Below are positions 28,425-36,803 of a DNA stretch of 64,000 nucleotides, one piece after another; positions within the stretch are counted from its first letter, which is position 1, and the number at the start of each line of letters is the position of its first letter. Made by a program: the position numbers and the translations under genes. The notes beneath the pieces are model-generated. The model was not told the DNA's origin, made no database searches, and worked only from the letters and a program-made list of their open reading frames with translations. The DNA comes from Clostridiales bacterium (GTDB taxonomy: Bacteria > Bacillota > Clostridia > Oscillospirales > Acutalibacteraceae), in the NCBI GenBank assembly GCA_018364155.1, contig JAGZMM010000001.1, positions 186,001 to 250,000 on the forward strand, read 5' to 3'.

Positions 28425-29416
28425 TTTCGCGGCTTTACATGGGCCAAAGGATTGGCGTCCACCGCCTTTTGCAGCTGTTCGTCCACAATATGGGTATAGA
28501 TTTCCGTGGTGGCCAGATTTTCATGCCCCAATATTTCCTTGAGCGCCCGGATATCCACGTTGCCGTGCTGGTACATCAGAGTAGCGGCGGTATGGCGAAG
28601 CTTATGGACCGAATAGCCCTGTCCGTCCAGGCCAATTTTCTTTAGGTTGGCGTACACCATGGCCTGTACGGTCTTCGGGCTGATCCGTTTCCCGCGGCTG
28701 CTGAGAAACAAAGCTTCCCGGTCTACGATTACCTTCGCTTCCTCTGCACGCACCTTCCAATACCGATCCAACGCGTCCAGACACGCTTGGTTGAGATATA
28801 CCGTTCGTTCCTTATTTCCTTTTCCGACTACACGCATGGTGTGATCGGTGCGAATGTCTTTTCCATTTAATCCCACTAATTCGGACAAACGCAGACCACA
28901 GTTTAACAGCATCGTCAAAATACAGTAATCTCGTTCTTTGTGGGCGCCGTCTACGCTGTTAAGCAACTCCAGCGATTGCTCGAGCGTCAGATATTTGGGC
29001 AGCGATTTTCGCTGGTGGGGCACGTCCAGCTCTTTGACTGGATTTTCCTCCAACCGCATGGACTCGGGTGCCTTAACTGCTAAATACTGAAAAAAGGATT
29101 TTAGACTGGAAACCTTCCGCGCCCTTGCCGCCGCCTGGTTATGACGCTCCACACGGGCATACCGGAAAAACTCATAGGCGTCCGTCAGCGTAACCGAACG
29201 AATCAAATCCATATCCACATCATCAATTGGAATGGCTTCAAAGTTCGCGTCCTTTGGTACCAAACCACGCTGCCATTTGATGAACCGGAAAAAGGTGCGC
29301 AGATCCATAAAATATTCTTCCACCGTGGACGGCGACTTGTTGCGGGTGGTTTCCAGGTATCCGAGAAAGTTACGAATGGGCACCGGTGCTTGCTCGTAAA
29401 TGTTATGGTTTGCCAA
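28406..29416 (-). CDS. Tyrosine recombinase, XerC/XerD-like
   Basis: A 336-residue site-specific recombinase. The N-terminal SAM-like core-binding domain (about 10-125) is followed by the catalytic domain with Arg in LNCGLRLSELVG, Lys in VVGKGNKERTV, His-x-x-Arg in VHKLRHTAATLM, His in LGHENLATTEIYTHI and the nucleophile Tyr in that last motif. A longer frame begins at GTG 29449, but AAGGAGG lies 8 nt before TTG 29416. It is longer than XerD at 57.7 kb and stands outside any phage or transposon context. A perfect inverted repeat lies 31 nt upstream. It may be a housekeeping Xer protein or a single-recombinase system like streptococcal XerS. Confidence 0.85.
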   Translation of the reverse strand: MANHNIYEQAPVPIRNFLGYLETTRNKSPSTVEEYFMDLRTFFRFIKWQRGLVPKDANFEAIPIDDVDMDLIRSVTLTDAYEFFRYARVERHNQAAARARKVSSLKSFFQYLAVKAPESMRLEENPVKELDVPHQRKSLPKYLTLEQSLELLNSVDGAHKERDYCILTMLLNCGLRLSELVGLNGKDIRTDHTMRVVGKGNKERTVYLNQACLDALDRYWKVRAEEAKVIVDREALFLSSRGKRISPKTVQAMVYANLKKIGLDGQGYSVHKLRHTAATLMYQHGNVDIRALKEILGHENLATTEIYTHIVDEQLQKAVDANPLAHVKPRKEKEPE

Positions 29417-29446
29417 GATGAGAGCCTCCTTAAAGGTTTTTGCTCT

Positions 29447-29484
29447 CACCTATTATACAAAACATTTATTTTGTATAATAGGTG
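29447..29484. repeat. Perfect 16-bp inverted repeat with 6-bp spacer, candidate recombinase site or operator
   Basis: Arms CACCTATTATACAAAA (29447-29462) and TTTTGTATAATAGGTG (29469-29484) flank CATTTA. Each arm contains TATAAT on one strand, so it also covers a possible -10 of the recombinase gene. Arms of this size around a 6-bp spacer resemble core sites of tyrosine recombinases. It lacks a GC-rich stem and a following U tract on the minus strand, so a terminator is unlikely. Confidence 0.6.
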
Positions 29485-29505
29485 CAAATTTTTTCAGCCC
29501 CTTTT

Positions 29506-30306
29506 TTATCCCAAGGCTACATCTAAGATCATCATAATGAGAAAGCCGAGCATCACCCCGGCGGTCCCAGTATGCGAATGTTCTCCCAGATGGGCTTCCG
29601 GAATCAGTTCTTCCACCACCACGTAAATCATCGCACCTGCGGCAAAAGCCAGCAGCCAGGGCATGATGCCAGTGACGCTGCCCACCAGCAGTACGCCAAT
29701 GATACCTGCAATCGGTTCCACAATTCCGGATAGAGCTCCGTATAGAAAGGATTTTGTGCTGGATAAGCCTTCTTTTTTCAGCGGCAAGGATATGGCGGCG
29801 CCTTCCGGGAAATTTTGCAGCCCCATGCCAAGGGCCAAAACAGCCGCCGAAGTAACGGTAACCGTACTGTCCACCCCTTGGGCTGCCAGCCCGCAGGCAA
29901 GGCCTACCGCCAGGCCTTCCGGAATATTATGAAGGGTGACGGCGAACACCAGCATGGTGGTGCGCTTAAAGGACGATCGGACTCCTTCCGGTTCGTTTTC
30001 ACCTGGGTGCAGATGGGGCAACAGCCGGTCGAGTACCAAAAGGAACAATCCGCCCAGTACAAAACCTCCCGCGGCGGGAATCCAACCAACCTGTCCCTGC
30101 TCCTCCGCCATTTCCACGGCAGGGATCAGAAGCGACCAGATGGATGCCGCAATCATGACCCCGGCGGCAAACCCTAGAAAAATCCGTTCCGCTTTTCGTC
30201 CGATTCCGCCGCCGAATAAAAATACAGTGGCCGAACCAAACGCAGTCATGAGAAAGGTAAAGCCAGTCCCAGCCGCTGCCAAGGTAAGCGCAGACCAATT
30301 TTCCAT
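29506..30306 (-). CDS. ZIP family metal transporter
   Basis: A 266-residue membrane protein with about eight helices that should import divalent metal such as zinc. The signature HNIPEGLAVGLACGL is in helix 4 and the matching MGLQNFPEGAAISLP in helix 5, both lining the metal path. The long His-rich loop often seen in this family is short here (LPHLHPGE). The C terminus has EELIPEAHLGEHSHTG. Ribosome site GGAGGTG precedes the ATG. Metal specificity cannot be read from the sequence. Confidence 0.9.
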   Translation of the reverse strand: MENWSALTLAAAGTGFTFLMTAFGSATVFLFGGGIGRKAERIFLGFAAGVMIAASIWSLLIPAVEMAEEQGQVGWIPAAGGFVLGGLFLLVLDRLLPHLHPGENEPEGVRSSFKRTTMLVFAVTLHNIPEGLAVGLACGLAAQGVDSTVTVTSAAVLALGMGLQNFPEGAAISLPLKKEGLSSTKSFLYGALSGIVEPIAGIIGVLLVGSVTGIMPWLLAFAAGAMIYVVVEELIPEAHLGEHSHTGTAGVMLGFLIMMILDVALG

Positions 30307-30510
30307 ACTTTCACCTCCAAAAGACGGATATTCTTTCCCTCATTGTAGCACATTCTTTTTTTCTTTCCTAGAGTATTTTGTTCGCTGCGGCCGATTCTCA
30401 TACCAAACCAATCAAAAGAAACAAGCGGCGAAAAGCCATCTCGTTTTAAGATGCCCTCATAAGTATGTCTGCCCTTCTTTTTCGCACACTAAGAAAAAGG
30501 AGCTGACTTC

Positions 30511-30792
30511 ATGACTACGCTGATCGCCTATCGGTTTACCAAGACCCAGGAAACCTACCAAGCTTTTTTTGACGAAATTCATTCTCTTGCGAAGGGAGAG
30601 GAATTGGAGCTGTTCGACGGCTGTATCCTGATGCCATTTGGTATGACGGCGCTTGGCCTTCGAAACCGGTTGCGTCCTTTTCTTGCCCCTGCTGACCGGC
30701 TTTTTCTCTGCAACTTTGCGGAGGATTGCGCCGGCCAGTTGCCCCAACGACAGAAAAATTGGCTGAAAGAACATGTGTTCTGGTGCAGATAG
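30511..30792 (+). CDS. Small protein of unknown function
   Basis: A 93-residue soluble protein with a strong ribosome site (AAGGAG, 9 nt before the ATG) and a dedicated terminator, so I take it as real. It has no membrane helix or signal peptide. Three cysteines cluster in the C-terminal half (LFLCNFAEDCAG and the terminal FWCR), with one more at FDGCILMP. It is alone on the + strand between ZIP transporter and dehydrogenase genes. No family recognised. Confidence 0.6.
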   Translation: MTTLIAYRFTKTQETYQAFFDEIHSLAKGEELELFDGCILMPFGMTALGLRNRLRPFLAPADRLFLCNFAEDCAGQLPQRQKNWLKEHVFWCR

Positions 30793-30843
30793 CAAACAAA
30801 AAACACGCACAGAAGGTTCTGTGCGTGTTTTTTGTTTGCTATC
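30788..30843. terminator. 27-bp perfect palindromic terminator
   Basis: Arms at 30788-30814 and 30817-30843 are exact complements with only GG between them. The left arm contains the stop codon of the small protein gene. A6 and T6 runs within the arms provide U tracts in both directions, between convergent genes. Confidence 0.85.
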
Positions 30844-30868
30844 GTTGGGGGGATCTCTCCCCTCTTCC

Positions 30869-31825
30869 CTATTTCACCACATTATTGACCGGATTGCCGT
30901 TTATATAGGCCTTAAAATTCTCTATGGCAATCTGATAAAGCCGGGCGCGAGTTTCATGGGCAGCCCAGGCAATGTGCGGGGTAATAACGCAGTTTTTGGC
31001 AAGAAAAAGTGGATTATTCGGCTCGGGTGGTTCCTTTTGCAGCACGTCCACACCGGCGCCGGCAAGGTGCCCAGAGTTGAGCGCCTGGGCAAGGTCCTCC
31101 TCATTGACCACCGGGCCCCGGGAAGTGTTGATGAGATAGGAACCCTGTTTCATCAACGCTAAGGTATCCCGGTTGATGAGCCCTTTTGTTTCCTCATTGA
31201 GAGGGCAGTGCAGGCAGAGCACATCCGCCTCCTTCAGTACTGTGTCCCGGTCAGCCCAGCGCACTCCGGAAAAATCCAGTTCCTTTTTTCGGGGCGAGTA
31301 GGCCACCACCTGCATCCCCATGGCAAGGGCCACCCGGGCGGTCTGTTGCCCGGTCTGCCCCATACCGATGATACCCATGGTTTTACCGGTAAGCTCGGTC
31401 AGCGGTGTCAGCCAGAAACAGAAGTCCCTTGAATCGCTCCAGGCGCCCGCACGGACCGCTTCACTGTGCCGGCTTACCTGGTTTGTAAGCTCCAAAAGCA
31501 GGGCAAACACCATCTGGGTCACCGCATAGGTGCTGTAGGCGGGAATGTTGGTGACAACCAGGCCCAGCTCCTTGGCGGCGGACAGATCCACTACGTTAAA
31601 GCCAGTGGAGAACAAACCGATGTATCTGAGATTTGGGAGAGCGTACAAAATGTCCCGGGTCAGGATACTCTTATTCACAAACAGCGCCTGCGCGTCCTTC
31701 GCACGCTCGATAATCTGCTCTGGGGCCGTGCGGTCGTATACCGTCAGTTCCCCCAAGGCGGATAGGGCATCCCAGCTCAAGTCCCCCGTGTTCAGCGGAA
31801 CTCCTTCCAACACCACCAGCTTCAT
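30869..31825 (-). CDS. D-2-hydroxyacid dehydrogenase (NAD-binding, glycerate/phosphoglycerate dehydrogenase type)
   Basis: A 318-residue oxidoreductase that reduces a 2-keto acid or oxidises the D-2-hydroxy acid. NAD motif GIIGMGQTGQQTARVA, catalytic Arg in INTSRGPVVNE, Glu in QKEPPEPNNPL and His in TPHIAWAA are all present. Similar to glycerate dehydrogenases (HprA). There is no ACT domain, so it is not classic SerA. AAGGAGG stands 6 nt before ATG 31825; the longer frame to 31843 reads through this site. Substrate is not determined. Confidence 0.9.
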   Translation of the reverse strand: MKLVVLEGVPLNTGDLSWDALSALGELTVYDRTAPEQIIERAKDAQALFVNKSILTRDILYALPNLRYIGLFSTGFNVVDLSAAKELGLVVTNIPAYSTYAVTQMVFALLLELTNQVSRHSEAVRAGAWSDSRDFCFWLTPLTELTGKTMGIIGMGQTGQQTARVALAMGMQVVAYSPRKKELDFSGVRWADRDTVLKEADVLCLHCPLNEETKGLINRDTLALMKQGSYLINTSRGPVVNEEDLAQALNSGHLAGAGVDVLQKEPPEPNNPLFLAKNCVITPHIAWAAHETRARLYQIAIENFKAYINGNPVNNVVK

Positions 31826-31870
31826 GGACATCCTCCTTGCCAAAATGACGAATCTAGAACCATACGATAC

Positions 31871-33811
31871 TTATCTTGCCCGGGTTTTGATTTCTTCCAG
31901 CGCCCCGTCGATAAATTCCTCTACCGTCATAGAACCCTTGTCCCCGTCCTTGCGAGAACGTACCGACACGGTTCCCGCCTCTACTTCCTTGTCGCCGATG
32001 ATCAGCATGTACGGAATTTTTTCCATCTGCGCTTCCCGAATTTTGTAGCCGATTTTCTCATTGCGCTCGTCCATGGTAGCGCGGATACCCGCGTCTTTCA
32101 GCTTCTGGTTGATTTCAGCAGCTTTGTCGAACAAGCGTTCGCTGATGGGCAGCACCCGTACCTGTTCCGGACTTAACCACATGGGCATGGCGCCCGCGTA
32201 CTTTTCCAGAAGCAAAGCCAGGGTGCGTTCATAGCAGCCGATGGAGGTACGGTGAATGATATAGGGGTTCTTTTTCACACCATCCCGGTCCACATACTCC
32301 ATGCCGAACTTCTCCGCCAGCATTTGATCGATCTGGATGGTGATGAGAGTGTCCTCCTTGCCGTGGACGTTCTTGATCTGGATATCCAGCTTCGGGCCAT
32401 AGAAGGCAGCCTCGCCCACTCCGATGACATAAGGAATTTCCAGGTGATCGAGGATTCTCTTCATCGCGCTCTGGGCCTCATCCCACTGCTCAGGAGTGCC
32501 GATGTATTTTTCCCGGTCATCCGGGTCCCACTGGGAGAACCGGTAGGACACATCCTCGTATAGGCCAAGGGTCTTGAGCATGTAGATGGCAAGCTCCAAA
32601 CAGCCCTTGAACTCGCCTTCCAGTTGTTCGGGAGTACACATCAGGTGGCCTTCCGAAATGGTGAACTGCCGTACCCGGATCAGGCCGTGCATTTCGCCGC
32701 TGGCTTCGTTGCGGAACAGCGTGGAGGTTTCGTTGTACCGCAAAGGCAGGTCCCGGTAAGACCGGCTGCGGTTTAAGTACGCCTGGTACTGGAAGGGGCA
32801 CGTCATAGGCCGCAGGGCGAACACTTCATCGTCCTTTTCCGGATCGCCCAGCACAAACATGCCGTCCATGTAATGATCCCAGTGGCCGGAGAGCTTATAC
32901 AGATCGCTCTTGGCCATGTAGGGGGTCTTGGTCAGCAGCCAGCCGCGCTTTTGCTCCTCGTCCTCCACAAAGCGCTGCAGGGTCTGAATGACTCTAGCGC
33001 CCTTTGGAAGCAGGATGGGCAGGCCCTGGCCAATGAGGTCGGAGGTGGTGAAATACTCCAGCTCCCGTCCGATCTTGTTATGGTCGCGCTTTTTCGCTTC
33101 TTCCACCGCCGTCAGGTATTCTTCCAGCTGGGCGTTCTTCGGAAACGCCGTGCCGTAGACCCGGGCCAGCTGCTTGCTGGTGGCGTCGCCCCGCCAATAG
33201 GCGCCGGTGCACTGTGTAAGCTTAAAGGCCTTTACCGCGCCGGTGGACATCAGGTGCGGCCCGGCACACAGATCCACAAACTCGCCCTGGCGGTATAGAG
33301 TGATGCGCTCACCTTTGCCGGAGTGCTCCTCCACCAGCTCCACCTTATAGTTCTCGCCCGCCTCTTCAAAGAGCTTTTTCGCTTCCTCAGGCGAAACCTC
33401 GATGCGCTCTAAGGCCAGGTTTTCCTTGACGATCTTCTTCATTTCCCCTTCGATCTTTGTAAGATCTTCGGGCGTAAAGGGCGTATCGGTATCGAAATCG
33501 TAGTAAAATCCGTTGTCAATGGCCGGACCGATGGCCAGCTTTACCTTCGGATAAAGGCGCTTGACGGCCTGGGCCAGAATGTGAGACGCCGTATGCCGAA
33601 ACGCCCAGCGTCCGTCCGGATCGTCAAAGGTGAGAATTTCCACCTGGCAGTCCTCGGTCAAAGGAGTGCGCAGGTCCACGGCTTTGCCGTTGACACGGGC
33701 CGCACAGGCAGCCTTGTAAAGGCCCATACCGATGGATTTGGCGAACTGAGCCGCCGAAATGCCGGCCTCGGCTTCCTTAACAGAGCCATCTTTCAGAGTA
33801 ATCTGGATCAT
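31871..33811 (-). CDS. thrS: Threonyl-tRNA synthetase
   Basis: Charges tRNA-Thr. 646 residues. Order: TGS domain (1-62), editing domain with the HxxxH motif in RHTASHILAQ, class II catalytic core with zinc Cys in RPMTCPFQYQ, motif 2 in YNETSTLFRNEASGEMHGL, motif 3 in IGCYERTLALLLE, and the anticodon-binding domain from about 540. ATG 33811 follows GAGGAG at 8 nt; the TTG one codon upstream is not needed. A T-box leader precedes it, so expression should rise when tRNA-Thr is uncharged. Confidence 0.96.
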   Translation of the reverse strand: MIQITLKDGSVKEAEAGISAAQFAKSIGMGLYKAACAARVNGKAVDLRTPLTEDCQVEILTFDDPDGRWAFRHTASHILAQAVKRLYPKVKLAIGPAIDNGFYYDFDTDTPFTPEDLTKIEGEMKKIVKENLALERIEVSPEEAKKLFEEAGENYKVELVEEHSGKGERITLYRQGEFVDLCAGPHLMSTGAVKAFKLTQCTGAYWRGDATSKQLARVYGTAFPKNAQLEEYLTAVEEAKKRDHNKIGRELEYFTTSDLIGQGLPILLPKGARVIQTLQRFVEDEEQKRGWLLTKTPYMAKSDLYKLSGHWDHYMDGMFVLGDPEKDDEVFALRPMTCPFQYQAYLNRSRSYRDLPLRYNETSTLFRNEASGEMHGLIRVRQFTISEGHLMCTPEQLEGEFKGCLELAIYMLKTLGLYEDVSYRFSQWDPDDREKYIGTPEQWDEAQSAMKRILDHLEIPYVIGVGEAAFYGPKLDIQIKNVHGKEDTLITIQIDQMLAEKFGMEYVDRDGVKKNPYIIHRTSIGCYERTLALLLEKYAGAMPMWLSPEQVRVLPISERLFDKAAEINQKLKDAGIRATMDERNEKIGYKIREAQMEKIPYMLIIGDKEVEAGTVSVRSRKDGDKGSMTVEEFIDGALEEIKTRAR

Positions 33812-33834
33812 CAAAACATCTCCTCACGTAAAAT

Positions 33835-34110
33835 AAAAAGCCCCGTCCCTGTTAACAGGGGCGAGGCAAACGACCACACGGTTCCACCCTGATTCGGCGA
33901 AGCTGGCAAAACCGCCTTCTCCGTCTTCTCAGACGAGCCCTTAACGCGGGCATCCACACGGCGCGCCATTTCCTGCGCGCGGCTCGGGAGGCGGTATCCA
34001 AAGCAATGCTCTTTTTTTGCCGCCGAACACACTCTCAGCCGGTGATGCGTTCTCTCTGCTTGCGGTGCGCACAAAACGGCGCAGGGCATTGGGCTTCCTC
34101 CGTCGACACG
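33835..34110 (-). promoter_or_regulatory. T-box riboswitch leader of thrS
   Basis: On the minus strand: AGAGAG (34057-34052) and GCTGAGAG of stem I, a candidate threonine specifier ACC at 33995-33993 in GGATACCGCC, the T-box AGGGTGGAACCGTG (33890-33877) and the terminator GCCTCGCCCCTG... with a U tract (33867-33835). Uncharged tRNA-Thr should pair with the specifier and the T-box and stabilise the antiterminator. The T-box and terminator are clear; the specifier is my best reading. The whole gap 33812-34169 is filled by this leader and its promoter. Confidence 0.88.
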
Positions 34111-34128
34111 GTTACTCTTGTTTTGATC

Positions 34129-34157
34129 ATCTTAGCACTGTTTTTTTGGAAAGTCAA
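34129..34157 (-). promoter_or_regulatory. Promoter of thrS
   Basis: Minus strand TTGACT (34157-34152), 17-nt spacer, TAAGAT (34134-34129) with an extended -10 TGC. It lies just upstream of the T-box leader. Confidence 0.75.
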
Positions 34158-34169
34158 GGGGGGTCTTAT

Positions 34170-35363
34170 CTATTCGATGCGCAGCGCTTCCACCGGGCGC
34201 AGCTTGGAGGCCTTGTAGGCCGGGTAAACGCCGAAGAACACACCGATGAGCATGGAGACGCCAATGGCGTTTAGAATGGTGGGCCACTGAATGGCGGCGG
34301 ACATACCCACCGCCATAAGCCCCAGCATGGAAATCCCCAGGCCCACCAGCGCCCCCAACAGGCTGCCAATGGCGGTGATGAACACCGCTTCCAAGAGAAA
34401 TTCCACCATGATCTTATGGTTTTTGGCGCCGATGGCTTTCTTGATGCCGATTTCTCTGGTCCGCTCGGTGACGGACACCAGCATGATGGTCATAATCCCA
34501 AGCCCTGCCACGACCAAAGAGATGCCGCCGATCAGGGAAAGAACCAGGGTGATGATATCCAGCATGGACATGAGCTGATCCCGCTGCTTAGCCAGGTTTT
34601 CCGCATGGAAGGCACCGGTGGTGCCGCTTACCTGGTCGAGAGCCGAAATGATGCTGCTCTGGGCATCCTCCACGTCGCTGCCGTCGTTTACCTTGACGGC
34701 AATCTGGTCGAACTTATTGATGACCGCATATTCCTGCAAGGAGGTGTAGGGCACGTACACAATGGAAGGGACATAGTTGCCGATGACGTTTTGCATGATG
34801 CTGCTGCCGGCGCTAACGATGCCAATGATCTCATAAGTTTCTTCGTTGCCGTTCATCAGAATTTGCATGGATTTGCCCACGATGTTTTCCCGCCCATAGG
34901 TGGACAGGGCATAGTTTTGATCCACAAGGCAGACTTTGGCGGTGTTCTCCACGTCGTTGTTGTTGATCAGCCGGCCGTGGAGCAGTTCCAGGGAGATGAC
35001 CTGCTTGGCGCCCGAGTCAATGCCCCAGACCAGCGAATCGGACTTCTCCCCTTTTAGGGTGGAATCGGTATAGTACATAATCAGTGGCATGGCGTTTTCC
35101 ACGGAAGGCAGTTCCCGGATGGCGTTGAGCTCGTCCATCTGCAAGTGTATAGAGGTGGAGGTTCCATAAGCAGCGGTGGAAACACTCAAACCGGTAATAC
35201 CCATGTTGTCAAGCTCGCTGGTGACCGCCGCTTTGCCTGCGTCGCCGATGGCGCCGATGACCACCACTGACGCAATTCCGATGGAGATGCTCGCAATGGT
35301 AAGCCAGGTTCGCATGCTTTTGCGGGTCAGGTTACGCACTGCGATTTTGAGCATTTCAAGCAT
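34170..35363 (-). CDS. ABC transporter permease, MacB/FtsX type
   Basis: About 397 residues: one N-terminal helix (TWLTIASISIGIASVVVIGAI), a large extracellular MacB-like domain (about 50-270), then three helices in the C-terminal FtsX region (about 275-385). Motif TREIGIKKAIGAKNHKI is the cytoplasmic coupling loop to an ATPase. The start ATG 35363 follows GGGGTGG and overlaps the stop of the adaptor gene by 8 nt, so the two are coupled. No ATPase gene is next to them. Substrate unknown; export of a peptide or small molecule is plausible. Confidence 0.87.
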   Translation of the reverse strand: MLEMLKIAVRNLTRKSMRTWLTIASISIGIASVVVIGAIGDAGKAAVTSELDNMGITGLSVSTAAYGTSTSIHLQMDELNAIRELPSVENAMPLIMYYTDSTLKGEKSDSLVWGIDSGAKQVISLELLHGRLINNNDVENTAKVCLVDQNYALSTYGRENIVGKSMQILMNGNEETYEIIGIVSAGSSIMQNVIGNYVPSIVYVPYTSLQEYAVINKFDQIAVKVNDGSDVEDAQSSIISALDQVSGTTGAFHAENLAKQRDQLMSMLDIITLVLSLIGGISLVVAGLGIMTIMLVSVTERTREIGIKKAIGAKNHKIMVEFLLEAVFITAIGSLLGALVGLGISMLGLMAVGMSAAIQWPTILNAIGVSMLIGVFFGVYPAYKASKLRPVEALRIE

Positions 35364-36375
35364 CCGCATCCACCCCATTCGCAAGCTTTACCCGCACGCC
35401 ATGGCCGGTGACGTCGTCCGGATTTAAAATGATTTTGTCCCCCGCCTTGAGTCCACTGGTGATCTCCACCCCATCGGTCAGCTCCCGCCCGGTAGTCACG
35501 TCCATCCGATGGGCTTGGGCCATGGAGTAGATATACACGTATTCATTGCCCTCCTCGTCCTGACGCACCGCTTCATAGGGCACCAGGATGGACTGGCTAA
35601 GCTGGGAGGTGGTGATGCTCGCTTCCACATTGTAGTTGGGCTTTAGATGTTCGTCCGCCCCGTCGATGGATACAATGGCGTCCACCACCGTTTCATACGC
35701 AGCGCCGCTTAGCTGCTGCCGAGCGGAAGGGAAGATTTTCTGGATGGTACCGGTGTACGTATGGTCCTTAAAGGCTGTCCCGGTGATGGAAACCGGCTGG
35801 CCCACAGCCACGTCCCCGATTTTGGATTCGTTGATGGACACCTTTACCTGCAGGCTGTCCAGGTCGGAGATGGTGACTACGGCGGTGCCTGGCGTGGTCA
35901 GCCCGCTTTGGGAGACGCTCAGGCTGGTGACGGTGCCCGAAATGGGAGCCTTGACCACACCGGGGATGTCATCCATACTCTCGACTGTAGAGCTCTGCTG
36001 CTTGGAGGAAGAAGGAACAGAGGAACCGGACGTCCCCAGGCTTCCCAGCACCTCCTGGGACAGGCCCATGGAACTGCTGTAGGATAGCAGGGTAAAGGTT
36101 GCCTGCTGGTCTACATAAAAAAGCGGCTGGCCTTCGGTAACCGTGTCCCCCACGGCCACCTTTACTTCCGATGCCACCACCGGCGTATCCAAAAACACGT
36201 CCTTCTTATTGGTTTCCTCAATTTTTCCGGAGCACTTGACGGTATTCTCCACTTCGCTGACCTGGGCGGTATAGATGGTTACCTCGGTTACAGGCGGCGC
36301 AAATAAGTTCGCACCCGTAAAGACACAGGCAATCACCAACGCAGTGGAAATCAACAGAATCACATACTTTTTCAT
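35356..36375 (-). CDS. Membrane fusion/adaptor protein (HlyD/MacA-like)
   Basis: A 339-residue protein with an N-terminal membrane anchor (VILLISTALVIACVFTGANLF), then a barrel-sandwich lipoyl-like hybrid domain split around a short Ser/Gln-rich linker (SSVPSSSKQQSSTVESM, about 115-131). The beta-barrel (VKVSINESKIGDVAVGQPVSI) and membrane-proximal domain (ITSGLKAGDKIILNP) follow. The long coiled coil of Gram-negative MacA is absent, as in Firmicute homologues. It should work with the permease that overlaps its end. Ribosome site AAGGAGAGGG precedes the ATG. Confidence 0.86.
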   Translation of the reverse strand: MKKYVILLISTALVIACVFTGANLFAPPVTEVTIYTAQVSEVENTVKCSGKIEETNKKDVFLDTPVVASEVKVAVGDTVTEGQPLFYVDQQATFTLLSYSSSMGLSQEVLGSLGTSGSSVPSSSKQQSSTVESMDDIPGVVKAPISGTVTSLSVSQSGLTTPGTAVVTISDLDSLQVKVSINESKIGDVAVGQPVSITGTAFKDHTYTGTIQKIFPSARQQLSGAAYETVVDAIVSIDGADEHLKPNYNVEASITTSQLSQSILVPYEAVRQDEEGNEYVYIYSMAQAHRMDVTTGRELTDGVEITSGLKAGDKIILNPDDVTGHGVRVKLANGVDADA

Positions 36376-36442
36376 CCAATAACCCTCTCCTTATCCCACA
36401 AAACCGCCTTTTCCAATGGAAATGACGGTATGTAATGGAAAA

Positions 36443-36484
36443 AATAAAGCCAAGACGGCACGCGTTCGGCTGTCTGGCTTTATT
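36443..36484 (-). terminator. Terminator for leftward transcription from radA
   Basis: Imperfect stem AATAAAGCCA...TGGCTTTATT with bulges (36443-36459 and 36469-36484). On the minus strand it is followed by TTTATTTTTT. It separates the radA side from the adaptor/permease pair. Confidence 0.7.
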
Positions 36485-36623
36485 CTTTGAAGGAAAGGCG
36501 GTTTTATGTCCGTCTTTTTCTAAAAAAGCAAGTCAATTCTTAGTAATCGGACCTTTCGCATATTTCCAGGAAAGAAAGGAATCCTATAGAAAAAAGAGCG
36601 CATGGAAAAGGAAGGTGACGAGC

Positions 36624-36803
36624 ATGTGCCTCATTCCCTGCAGTGCCGACTGCAAGTACCAGTCGGATGGCTACTGCCAGCTGGAACATCCCACCACGGT
36701 CAACAGTGTGCAGGAACACGGCTGCGCCCATTACATCCAGCGAAATCCCGGCGTCAGCCAAGACTTGCCTCAAACGCCTCCCGAACATTGCGCACAGGAA
36801 TAA
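36624..36803 (+). CDS. Small cysteine-rich protein, probably metal-binding
   Basis: A 59-residue protein beginning MCLIPCSADCKYQSDGYC, with seven cysteines in all. The first part has the pattern C-x3-C-x3-C-x7-C, and CAHYIQ follows. Similar short clostridial proteins occur and are sometimes mislabelled hydroxymyristoyl-ACP dehydratase; zinc binding is likely, function unknown. AAGGTG lies upstream of ATG 36624. Its last 50 nt run antisense to the 3' end of radA. The open frame extends upstream to 36435, but that part has no ribosome site. Confidence 0.68.
   Translation: MCLIPCSADCKYQSDGYCQLEHPTTVNSVQEHGCAHYIQRNPGVSQDLPQTPPEHCAQE

Noticed and set aside
29447..29484. Reading the palindrome as an intrinsic terminator.
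   Set aside because: The stem is AT-rich and the minus strand has no U tract after it.
36435..36623. Upstream extension of the small Cys-rich protein to 122 residues.
   Set aside because: The extension crosses the leftward terminator and has no ribosome site; ATG 36624 has one and matches the short family.
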